Shown here: piece after piece, positions 17,499 to 24,790 of the stretch
Layout of the letters: each line of letters starts with the position of its first letter
Numbering within the stretch: the stretch's first letter is position 1
NCBI RefSeq assembly: GCF_021496665.1
Contig: NZ_CP071246.1
Location: forward strand, 1,302,001 to 1,366,000
Direction: 5' to 3'
DNA: 64,000 nucleotides
Source: Corynebacterium sp. CNCTC7651
Lineage (GTDB): Bacteria; Actinomycetota; Actinomycetes; Mycobacteriales; Mycobacteriaceae
The notes under the pieces: generated by a model
The model's input: only the letters and a program-made list of their open reading frames with translations
Database searches by the model: none
Told to the model about the DNA's origin: nothing
Position numbers and translations under genes: made by a program

Positions 17499-17779
17499 AG
17501 GTGCAGCGAGGGGTCCATCCGTTGGTGCAGAATGCGAACTATGACCACCCCTTCCTCATCTTGGCCGTAAAAAATGACGTGTCGCCTCACCGATAGCCAG
17601 TTGAATCCCGGAAGGAGGGGAGTTGATTTCCCCTTTTCCGGGTTCTTTGCAACCTCTCGGATCGTTCCCTCAATCGCTCTAATGTAGTTGTCGGCTTGAT
17701 CCGCGCCCCAGTTGTCTGCGGAGTAGGTCCAAATCTCCCGGAGGTCTTGGACGGCTTCCTCTTTAAGCCGGAAACTCAT
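17495..17779 (-). CDS. ParE/RelE-family toxin
   Basis: A 94-aa toxin of the ParE/RelE fold. Features are the N-terminal FRLKEEAVQDLREIWTYSADNWG helices, NYIRAIEGTIREVAKNPEKGK, and the C-terminal strands VRRHVIFYGQ and VVIVRILHQRMD. ParE proteins poison gyrase and RelE proteins cleave mRNA; the sequence fits ParE slightly better. It overlaps the antitoxin gene by 17 bp, typical for co-translated pairs, and its stop codon overlaps that of ptsF on the opposite strand. Confidence 0.88.
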   Translation of the reverse strand: MSFRLKEEAVQDLREIWTYSADNWGADQADNYIRAIEGTIREVAKNPEKGKSTPLLPGFNWLSVRRHVIFYGQDEEGVVIVRILHQRMDPSLHL

Positions 17780-18014
17780 GGCTGCGCCTTACATCAACGA
17801 GGAACTCATCGAAATCGAAATCCTCGACGGTGGCGCTGCGATTCCCCTTCTCAAGCTCAGCCCGAAGAGTTCCCAAGCGCAGTTCGCTATCCTCAAGCAG
17901 ACGCAACCCCGCCCTAACTACCTCACTTGCGGTGGCGTATCTGCCCGTTGACACCTGCTGGGCAACAAACGAATCGAAATGATTGCCCAGTGAGATTGAC
18001 GTGTTCTTAGCCAT
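17763..18014 (-). CDS. ParD-family antitoxin (ribbon-helix-helix)
   Basis: An 83-aa antitoxin. The N-terminal ribbon-helix-helix DNA-binding part is NTSISLGNHFDSFVAQQVSTGRYATASEVVRAGLRLLED. The acidic C-terminus (VEDFDFDEFLVDVRRSHEF) should wrap the toxin. ParD neutralises ParE and represses its own promoter. It is the first gene of the pair, and a short palindrome upstream is a likely operator. The cassette runs opposite to the pts genes around it. Confidence 0.88.
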   Translation of the reverse strand: MAKNTSISLGNHFDSFVAQQVSTGRYATASEVVRAGLRLLEDSELRLGTLRAELEKGNRSATVEDFDFDEFLVDVRRSHEFPA

Positions 18015-18035
18015 GACTGCACGATACCCGTTTTT

Positions 18036-18049
18036 GGTAGTTTGCTACC
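18036..18049. promoter_or_regulatory. Palindrome upstream of parD, possible autoregulatory operator
   Basis: GGTAG-TTTG-CTACC lies 22 bp before the parD start and touches the second 23-bp direct repeat. ParD proteins bind short palindromes at this position; the assignment is inferred. Confidence 0.4.
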
Positions 18050-18070
18050 CGCCGAGGTTGTGGCGAGCTA
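18048..18070 (+). repeat. 23-bp direct repeat, copy 2 (before ptsH)
   Basis: An exact copy of 17475-17497. Here the repeat is followed by G, so the sequence reads as the ptsF C-terminus ending in TAG, whereas the functional copy ends in TAA. This looks like the remnant of the original ptsF 3' end. Confidence 0.95.
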
Positions 18071-18128
18071 GGCCGCAACGGACCTACACTTAACACAAGT
18101 TATAACCACTTATCGAAAGGACACATTC

Positions 18129-18398
18129 ATGGCTTCCAAGACCGTCAAGGTTGGTTCCACCGTCGGCCTGCACGCCCGCCCGGCAACTGTTATCGCGGAC
18201 GCTGCTGGTGAGTTCGATGATGAGATCATCCTCACCCTCGTCGGCGGCGATGACGATGATGAGACCGATGCCGCTTCCTCCCTCATGATCATGGCAATGG
18301 GCGCAGAGTTCGGCGACGAGGTCACCGTGACCTCCGACAACGCTGAGGCAGTGGAGCAAATCGCGGCGCTCATCGAGAAGAACCTCGACGCGGAGTAA
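18129..18398 (+). CDS. ptsH: Phosphocarrier protein HPr
   Basis: An 89-aa HPr, which carries phosphate from enzyme I to the sugar-specific EIIA domains. The active-site His lies in VGLHARPATVIAD (about residue 15). The usual Ser-46 region appears as DAASSLMIMAMG. A GAAAGGA ribosome site precedes the ATG. It follows ptsF in other corynebacteria; here the parDE cassette separates the two. Confidence 0.96.
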   Translation: MASKTVKVGSTVGLHARPATVIADAAGEFDDEIILTLVGGDDDDETDAASSLMIMAMGAEFGDEVTVTSDNAEAVEQIAALIEKNLDAE

Positions 18399-18430
18399 TC
18401 CCCCTCGCCCGAGCTGGCCCCTTCGCCTTC

Positions 18431-19813
18431 TTAACCGAAGGTGTGGGGGTCAGTCACGTTTTCGGGCTCACGCTTTTCGACGGCGAATCTTGAGGCGTAT
18501 TTGCCCTCACCCACCGTGTCGTAGAGCCAGCGCATGATCGGGTAGATCAGGATGATGCCCACCGAGCCGAGCGCGATGCCTTCGAGGGTGACCGGACCCA
18601 CTGCGAGGGTGAGGTTGCCGATGCCGACGATGAGCGCCACCGCAGCCGCGGTGAGGTTGACCGGATCGGTGAAATCCACCTTGTTGTCCTGCCAGATGCG
18701 CACGCCCAGCATGCCAATGAGGCCGTAGAGCACCAGGCAAGCGCCGCCCAGCACACCCGCGGGAATGGTGAAGATGACGGCACCGAATTTGGGGATGAAC
18801 GCCAGAATCATGGCGAAGACCGCCGCAACCCAGTACGCTGCCGTCGAGTACACTTTTGTGGCCGCCATCACACCGATGTTTTCGGCGTACGTGGTCGTGC
18901 CGGAGCCGCCGAAGCCGCCAGCCAGCGTCGTTGCAATACCGTCGCCGATCAGAGCGCGGCCCTGCATGTGGTCAAGGTCCCGGCCAGTCATCTCGGACAC
19001 AGCCTTGACGTGGCCGACGTTCTCCGCGATGAGCACGACCAGCACCGGCAGCGTGACCAGAATTGCGGATAGGTGGAACTCCGGGGTGTGGAACTGCGGC
19101 AGGCCAACCCACGGCGCGGCACCGATGGTGTCCAGCGCGTCATCGGCCAGCCCGCCCGTGAGCGCAGCGAAGACCCAGCCGACAACCACGCCGATGAGGA
19201 TGCTCAGGCGCGATGCCATGCCACGGGTGGCAACAGTGATCAGCACGATGGTCACCAGCGTGACACCGGCAACCCCCGGCTGGGTCTGCACGTTCGCCAC
19301 CGCCGTTGGCGCGAGGTTGAAGCCGATCAACGCCACGATTGCGCCGGTGACCACCGGCGGCATCACCGCGTCGATAACGCGCTTGCCCGCGACCTGGACC
19401 AACGCGCCCACCGCGATGAGCGCCAGACCTGTCAGCAACACACCGCCCAGCTGTGCGCCCACGCCGTATTGCTGCGATGCCGTAAGCGGCGCGATGAAGG
19501 CGAAGGAGCTGCCCAGGTAACTGGGCAGCTTGTTGCGCGTGATCAGGAGGAAAATGATGGTGCCCAGGCCGGAGAACAGCAGGGTTGTGTTCACCGGGAA
19601 CCCGGTCAGGGTGGGCACGAGCAGGGTTGCGCCGAACATGGCAACAACGTGCTGCATTCCGATGCCGATGGTGCGCGGCCATGAAAGCCGCTCGTCTGGG
19701 GCGACAACTGCGCCGGGGCGTACGTGGCGGCCGTCACCGTGCAGGGTCCAACCGAACCCGCTCTCCGTGCTCGCGGTGCCTACTGTGCTGTGTGTGTTAC
19801 TCGCGTTTGTCAC
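18431..19813 (-). CDS. uraA: Uracil permease (NCS2 family)
   Basis: A 460-aa nucleobase:cation symporter of the UraA family with about 14 hydrophobic segments. Conserved parts include PRTIGIGMQHVVAMFGATLLVP, the LGSSFAFIAP segment, LVVLIAENVGHVKAVSEM and GDGIATTLAGGFGGSGTTTYAENIG, which carry the substrate-binding Glu residues. The GTG at 19813 was chosen because CATAAT lies exactly 8 nt upstream, consistent with a leaderless mRNA; a TTG three codons earlier overlaps that -10 box. In corynebacteria a uracil permease gene often follows ptsH. Confidence 0.9.
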   Translation of the reverse strand: MTNASNTHSTVGTASTESGFGWTLHGDGRHVRPGAVVAPDERLSWPRTIGIGMQHVVAMFGATLLVPTLTGFPVNTTLLFSGLGTIIFLLITRNKLPSYLGSSFAFIAPLTASQQYGVGAQLGGVLLTGLALIAVGALVQVAGKRVIDAVMPPVVTGAIVALIGFNLAPTAVANVQTQPGVAGVTLVTIVLITVATRGMASRLSILIGVVVGWVFAALTGGLADDALDTIGAAPWVGLPQFHTPEFHLSAILVTLPVLVVLIAENVGHVKAVSEMTGRDLDHMQGRALIGDGIATTLAGGFGGSGTTTYAENIGVMAATKVYSTAAYWVAAVFAMILAFIPKFGAVIFTIPAGVLGGACLVLYGLIGMLGVRIWQDNKVDFTDPVNLTAAAVALIVGIGNLTLAVGPVTLEGIALGSVGIILIYPIMRWLYDTVGEGKYASRFAVEKREPENVTDPHTFG

Positions 19814-19821
19814 GGAGAGCA

Positions 19822-19827
19822 ATTATG
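19822..19827 (-). promoter_or_regulatory. -10 box for leaderless uraA
   Basis: CATAAT on the minus strand ends 8 nt before the GTG start at 19813. It sits just beyond the nanA stop codon, so the -35 region lies inside the nanA 3' end. Confidence 0.5.
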
Positions 19828-19829
19828 CA

Positions 19830-20747
19830 CTAGAGGAGGCCTGCCTCCACCAACACAGCTCGAATGAGCTCAACCTCGTCGGCTGTCATTTGAGGAACCG
19901 GCGTGGGCATCTTGTCGGACTCAAACACACCGAGGAGCTTCAGAGCCACCTTGAAGCTGCCGACACCAGCGCCGAAACCGCTCACCGATTTCGCCTGGTG
20001 CGCAATCAACATCAGTTTTGCCAAACGGTTCTGTTCCTCGGCGACGGTGTCCCAGTCACCCTTCTGATACGCCTCCCATTGGCGCATGTAGCCCTCCGGG
20101 TCCACGTTGGCTAGGCCCGGAACACTGCCATCCGCACCGGAAAGGTACGCGCCATCCACGACGACCTCGTGCCCAGTGAACAGCTTCAGAGGGCTGCCTG
20201 CCTCGCGGTTCTGAATCGCAAGGAGGCGGAAGGAAACGTCATCACCCGAAGAATCCTTCAAACCTGCCAGGACGCCCTCATGCCCCAGCTTGATCAGCAT
20301 GTCGTTCGTCAGCTTCGAGTGCACGCAGACCGGAATGTCGTAAGCGAACAGAGGCAGCTCGGTGGCCGCGTTGATGAGGCGGAAGTGGTTCTCTACCTGC
20401 GGGGCTCCACCGAGGGCGTAGAACGGGGCGGTCGCCACGACCGCGTCAGCGTCGTATCGCTCTGCTTGCTTGACCATCTCGATAACGCGGGCAGTCTGCA
20501 TGTCGATGCAGCCGACCATGACTGGCACCCGGCCCGCAACGGTGTCTCGAGTAGCCGCGAGGATTTCCTCGCGTTCAGCCAAGGTGCAGAAAGCGCCCTC
20601 GCCGGAGGAACCAAGGACGAACAATCCGTGGACATCAGCGGCGATTAAGCGTTCAAGGTTGCGGGAGTAGGACGCAAGGTCGAGGCTGCCGTCGTCATGA
20701 CGAGCGAGAACAACGGGAGGGATGACACCCTCAAAGTTGATAGTCAT
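19830..20747 (-). CDS. nanA: N-acetylneuraminate lyase (DHDPS/NAL family)
   Basis: A 305-aa class I aldolase expected to split N-acetylneuraminate into N-acetylmannosamine and pyruvate. The Schiff-base Lys is in GVLAGLKDSSGDD, the catalytic Tyr in LFAYDIPVC, and the carboxylate-binding loop is FVLGSSGEGAF (GSSGE, as in the GxxGE motif). Sequence alone cannot exclude another aldolase of the dihydrodipicolinate synthase family. The surrounding importer, nanE, nanK and nag genes make NanA the best call. It is the last gene of the minus-strand sia operon, 25 bp after siaI. Confidence 0.88.
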   Translation of the reverse strand: MTINFEGVIPPVVLARHDDGSLDLASYSRNLERLIAADVHGLFVLGSSGEGAFCTLAEREEILAATRDTVAGRVPVMVGCIDMQTARVIEMVKQAERYDADAVVATAPFYALGGAPQVENHFRLINAATELPLFAYDIPVCVHSKLTNDMLIKLGHEGVLAGLKDSSGDDVSFRLLAIQNREAGSPLKLFTGHEVVVDGAYLSGADGSVPGLANVDPEGYMRQWEAYQKGDWDTVAEEQNRLAKLMLIAHQAKSVSGFGAGVGSFKVALKLLGVFESDKMPTPVPQMTADEVELIRAVLVEAGLL

Positions 20748-20772
20748 GAATGCTTCTTTCTCTTGAGTTTCT

Positions 20773-21609
20773 CTACAGCGAGGGATGCAGCAAAGACGGA
20801 GCTGCGCCGAGGAGGGACTTGGTGTAGTCGTTCGTGGGGTTGTGGAAGACTTCGTCCACCGTCCCCTGCTCCACAATCTGGCCCTTGTACATCACACAAA
20901 TCCGATCAGAGATGTACCTGACGGTTTGGATGTCATGGCTGATGAAGACCATCGACAGGCCAAGGTTTTCTTTCAAGTCGGTGAGCAAGTTGAGAATCTG
21001 GGCACGGACAGAAACGTCGAGCGCGGACGTGGGCTCGTCAGCAATGATCGCATCCGGCTCCAGCGCTAGGGCGCGAGCGATCGCCACACGCTGACGCTGA
21101 CCGCCGGAGAGCTGACCCGGAAGCGCGTCGAGCGCGGATGCCGGCAGGCCGACGAGGCCGATCAATTCCTTCACCCGTGCATCACGGTCAGCTTCCGAAC
21201 CGACATCATGCACCTTAAGTGGGTCGAGGAGTTGTTCCTTCACTGTCATGCGGGCGTTGAGCGCCGTCGCCGGATCTTGGAAGACCACAGACACCACGCG
21301 GCCCATCTTTCGGCGGTCGGCAGCTGTGCGTTTCGTGAAGTCTTCACCCTTGAACAGCACGCGGCCTTCGGTAGGGCTCTGCAGACCGCACATAACGTTG
21401 GCCGTAGTGGACTTGCCACAGCCGGACTCGCCCACGATGCCGATGGTCTCCCCCGGCATCAGTTGCAGCGAGACACCATTAACCGCCTGTACCCAGTTGG
21501 GTTTGAAAATCGGCCCGGTACGGGACTTGAACCGCACGTGAACATCATCTAGCTCAATGATGGGTGTCGCTGCTATGTCAGCAGTTGTCGCTGAAATCGC
21601 GGTTGTCAT
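20773..21609 (-). CDS. siaI: Sialic acid ABC importer, ATP-binding protein SiaI
   Basis: A 278-aa oligopeptide-type ABC ATPase. Walker A is GIVGESGCGKSTTAN, signature LSGGQRQRVAIARAL, Walker B IIADEPTSALD, followed by the H-loop SMVFISHD. It powers uptake with the ATPase domain of SiaG. The start overlaps the siaG stop by 4 bp (ATGA), showing translational coupling. The name follows the Corynebacterium glutamicum siaEFGI sialic acid transporter, which has the same fused architecture. Confidence 0.85.
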   Translation of the reverse strand: MTTAISATTADIAATPIIELDDVHVRFKSRTGPIFKPNWVQAVNGVSLQLMPGETIGIVGESGCGKSTTANVMCGLQSPTEGRVLFKGEDFTKRTAADRRKMGRVVSVVFQDPATALNARMTVKEQLLDPLKVHDVGSEADRDARVKELIGLVGLPASALDALPGQLSGGQRQRVAIARALALEPDAIIADEPTSALDVSVRAQILNLLTDLKENLGLSMVFISHDIQTVRYISDRICVMYKGQIVEQGTVDEVFHNPTNDYTKSLLGAAPSLLHPSL

Positions 21610-23705
21610 CGCTGGCCTCCTTCGGTGTGGGTGGTGGTGTGGGTCCTGCCCAGCTCAGCGAACTCGGCATCAGTCTTGATGCCATCGGGCAGTTCACCTC
21701 GCTTCTCCAGTTCTGCGGCGTACTTCAGCTCATCAGGCAGATCGGCATAGCGGTGGAAGGTGCCTGCGACGTTGCGCATAACAGTCGGGGTTTCCAGACC
21801 AACTGACGGGTGGGAGGAACGCGGGGCAAAGCGGTCGCCTGTCGGGAATTCGGCTGGGGATGGCACCGAGCCCGGAACCTGGTGGAGGCGACCTTCACCG
21901 GCTTCGATGGAAAGCACTGCGCCCAGTAGACCTCGGGTGTATTCGTGACGCGGGTCGGTGAGGATCTCGGTGGTGCTGCCCTGTTCGACGACCTGACCGG
22001 CGTACATCACCGTGATCGAGTGGGCTACCTCAGCAACCAGCGCCAGGTCGTGGGATACAAAGACCATGGCGAAACCAAGCTTCTCCTGCAGGTCCTTGAT
22101 AAGGTCAATCACCTGCTTCTGCACCGTGACATCCAGGGCTGTCGTCGGCTCGTCTGCAATGATCAGCTTCGGGTCTCGCGTCAGCGCCATCGCGATCAAC
22201 ACGCGCTGACGCTGACCACCGGAAAGTTCGTGCGGGTAGGACTCGAGCGTACGCTTCGGATCCAGGCCGACCAGCTCCAACAACTCTTCCGCGGTGCGGG
22301 TGCCTCCACGCTTGGTCAGCTGCTTTAGCTGCGAGCGAATGAGCATTGACGGGTTGAGTGCAGACAGTGCGTCCTGGTACACCATCGCAATCTCATTGCC
22401 GAGCAGAGCGCGACGCTCCTCCGGCGACTTCTTCAGCAAGTCTTCGCCTTGGTACAGGATCTCACCGCTAATTGTTGCTGCCGGGTCCAGCAGCCCCATG
22501 ATGGCGAGCGAAGAAATGGACTTACCACATCCGGACTCGCCAACTAGGCCCATGGTTTCGCCCGGAGCAACGCCGTAGCTCACGTGGTCCACGACGTTCA
22601 CGTCTCCGTGACGGGGGAACGAGATGCACAGATCGCGTACCTCCAACAACGGCTGAGTGTCCCCAGCCGGGTGGTAGCGGTCCGTACGTTGCCGCTCGAC
22701 AGAATCCAGTGCGTCCAGGCGAGCGACCAGGGACTCGTGCTGCGCCTTGTGGGCACGCACCGGGTCAGTGAGGAGCCTGTCCGCTTCACGGTTGGCAGCA
22801 ACATCGTCATCGTTGACGCGTGGCCCGCGCGGGGCTGCAACCATGGCGTCCGTGATGCCCTCGGACAGAATGTTGAGGCACAGAACAGTAATCATGATCA
22901 TCAGACCCGGGAAGAGAGCCTGCCACCACTCGCCTCGAAGGACACCCTGCTGTGCGGAAGAAAGGATGTTGCCCCACGTCGGAATCGGTTCTTGCAGACC
23001 TGCGCCGATGAATGTCAGCGAGGCCTCCAGGATGATGGCATCGGCGACAAGGACGGTGGCGAACACAAGCACCGGTGCAGCACAGTTGCGAGCCACGTGG
23101 CGGATCAAGATCCACGGTGCTTTCGCGCCGGAGACAACCACAGCATTGACGTAGTCCTCCCCGTATTCGGAGAGCACGTTCGCACGCACGATACGGGTGA
23201 TCTGCGGGATGTAGACGAAAGCGATAGACATGATGATTACGCCCAGCATGTACATCGGACGCTGCGGATCACGGAACACCACCACAGTCACAGCAACCAG
23301 CGCGATGCCCGGCACGGACATGATGATGTCCATGATGCGCATGATGATTTCGGAGACCCATCGGTTAGATACTGCGGCAATCGAGCCGAAAATCGAACCG
23401 ATAACCAACGCCGTGAGGGTGGCCAACAACCCCACGGTAAGCGAGTAACGCCCGCCATAGAGAACACGGGAGAAGACATCACGGCCGAGGTTGTCGGTGC
23501 CGAACCAAAACTCACCGTTAGGTGCTTGACCCTTGAGGTCAATCGCCGTGGGGTCGTGCGGCGCCAGAAGCGGCGCGAAGATCGCGGCAAGTGCGATAAG
23601 CGACAGCACGATCAGCGAGATCTTGGACCCGGTGCGCATGCGCGTCCAGCCGCCCAAGCGCTTGCGGCCGGGCTGGGAAAGCTTGGTAGCGAGTTCGTTT
23701 CTCAT
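21606..23705 (-). CDS. siaG: Sialic acid ABC importer, fused permease-ATPase SiaG
   Basis: A 699-aa fusion. Residues about 1-295 are a DppC/OppC-type permease with six membrane segments and the EAA-like loop (EYGEDYVNAVVVSGAKAPWILIRHVARN). After a charged linker, residues about 345-610 are an ABC ATPase: Walker A GLVGESGCGKSISSLA, signature ELSGGQRQRVLIAMAL, Walker B IIADEPTTALD. The fusion is typical of the corynebacterial sialic acid importer; other dipeptide-type systems encode these as separate proteins. It lies 5 bp after siaF. Confidence 0.88.
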   Translation of the reverse strand: MRNELATKLSQPGRKRLGGWTRMRTGSKISLIVLSLIALAAIFAPLLAPHDPTAIDLKGQAPNGEFWFGTDNLGRDVFSRVLYGGRYSLTVGLLATLTALVIGSIFGSIAAVSNRWVSEIIMRIMDIIMSVPGIALVAVTVVVFRDPQRPMYMLGVIIMSIAFVYIPQITRIVRANVLSEYGEDYVNAVVVSGAKAPWILIRHVARNCAAPVLVFATVLVADAIILEASLTFIGAGLQEPIPTWGNILSSAQQGVLRGEWWQALFPGLMIMITVLCLNILSEGITDAMVAAPRGPRVNDDDVAANREADRLLTDPVRAHKAQHESLVARLDALDSVERQRTDRYHPAGDTQPLLEVRDLCISFPRHGDVNVVDHVSYGVAPGETMGLVGESGCGKSISSLAIMGLLDPAATISGEILYQGEDLLKKSPEERRALLGNEIAMVYQDALSALNPSMLIRSQLKQLTKRGGTRTAEELLELVGLDPKRTLESYPHELSGGQRQRVLIAMALTRDPKLIIADEPTTALDVTVQKQVIDLIKDLQEKLGFAMVFVSHDLALVAEVAHSITVMYAGQVVEQGSTTEILTDPRHEYTRGLLGAVLSIEAGEGRLHQVPGSVPSPAEFPTGDRFAPRSSHPSVGLETPTVMRNVAGTFHRYADLPDELKYAAELEKRGELPDGIKTDAEFAELGRTHTTTHTEGGQR

Positions 23706-23710
23706 CAGAC

Positions 23711-24658
23711 TTACACCGCCCTGATTCTCGGGTTGATCGCAATGTAGAGCAGATCAACGATGATATTGATGATGATGAACGCCACAGCCACGGTCAGGGT
23801 CGCACCCTGAACCACCTGCACCCAGTTCATGGAGATGCCGTCGATAAGCACTCGGCCCATACCTGGCAAGGAGAAGATGATCTCAATGACCACGGCGCCT
23901 CCCATGAGATAGCCCACACGCAGACCCAGGACGGTGACCGGAGTAATCAGGGCATTTCGCAGCACGTTTCGCGAAATGACAACGGATTTCGGAATACCAG
24001 CACCGAGCGCGGTGCGGACGTAATCCCGGTCAAGCTCTTCCACCATGGACGTGCGAATCACGCGGGTCAGCTGGCCGATGACCGGCGTCGCCAGCGCAAT
24101 CGACGGCAGCAACATGCGCTGGAGCCAGCCCCCGAAATCTACGGTGATGGAAGGCAGCGGTCCCGCCACTGGGAGCTTGCCGATGAAAGCGAGCACCAAG
24201 AGGATCGCAAGCCAGAAGGACGGCATTGCGATGCAGATGACGGAGAAGATGCGGATGACCTGGTCAACCCAGGTGTCGCGGTAGAGAGCTGCCAAGATGC
24301 CCAGAGGCAACGCAACCAATACCGCGATGATTAGGCCCAGGAAAGTCAGCTGTAGCGTCACCGGCAGTGCACTAAACACCTTTTCCGAAACGGAGGCGTT
24401 GTTTTGGCCATAGGTGCCGAGGTCGCCTTGGACCATGCCGGCTAAGTAGCTTCCAAACTGGACGTACCAAGGTTCATTCAAACCGTGCGATTCGCGGTAC
24501 GCCTCGAGCTGAGCTGGGGTAGCCGAATCACCCAACGCTGAGTAGGCGGGGTCGATCGGCGAAAGCTTCATCAGGACAAAGACGAGGAATGTCACGCCGA
24601 TCACCATGATCGGCAATGCCACAAGCCGTCGCCCAATCAGCCGCAGGAGGTTATTCAT
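23711..24658 (-). CDS. siaF: Sialic acid ABC importer, permease SiaF
   Basis: A 315-aa DppB/OppB-type inner-membrane permease. It has the family N-terminus RRLVALPIMVIGVTFLVFVLMKLSPIDPA, a periplasmic-type loop ending in NEPWYVQFGSYLAGM, and the EAA motif RDYVRTALGAGIPKSVVISRNVLRNALI that contacts the ATPase. It pairs with the permease half of SiaG. A terminator-like hairpin lies between it and the upstream binding-protein gene. Confidence 0.88.
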   Translation of the reverse strand: MNNLLRLIGRRLVALPIMVIGVTFLVFVLMKLSPIDPAYSALGDSATPAQLEAYRESHGLNEPWYVQFGSYLAGMVQGDLGTYGQNNASVSEKVFSALPVTLQLTFLGLIIAVLVALPLGILAALYRDTWVDQVIRIFSVICIAMPSFWLAILLVLAFIGKLPVAGPLPSITVDFGGWLQRMLLPSIALATPVIGQLTRVIRTSMVEELDRDYVRTALGAGIPKSVVISRNVLRNALITPVTVLGLRVGYLMGGAVVIEIIFSLPGMGRVLIDGISMNWVQVVQGATLTVAVAFIIINIIVDLLYIAINPRIRAV

Positions 24659-24696
24659 AAAAGGCTCCAGACTGGATTTGTAAGAAGTACAGAAGG

Positions 24697-24744
24697 AAAA
24701 AAGGGGTGCGGATCTCCTGCTCTATCGCAGGTGAGTCGCACCCC
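24697..24744 (-). terminator. Strong hairpin plus T-run between siaE and siaF
   Basis: On the minus strand GGGGTGCG pairs with CGCACCCC around an inner CCTGC/GCAGG stem and is followed by six T residues. It lies between the binding-protein gene and the permease genes. Partial read-through would give more SiaE than membrane components, as in many ABC importers. Confidence 0.8.
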
Positions 24745-24790
24745 TGATCAACCATGACAGCTGCTATCGATGTCTGAGCGGAACAGTGTC

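Noticed and set aside
22584..23747. 387-codon plus-strand open frame across siaG
   Set aside because: Antisense to a clear permease-ATPase fusion; low-complexity His/Asp/Arg translation.
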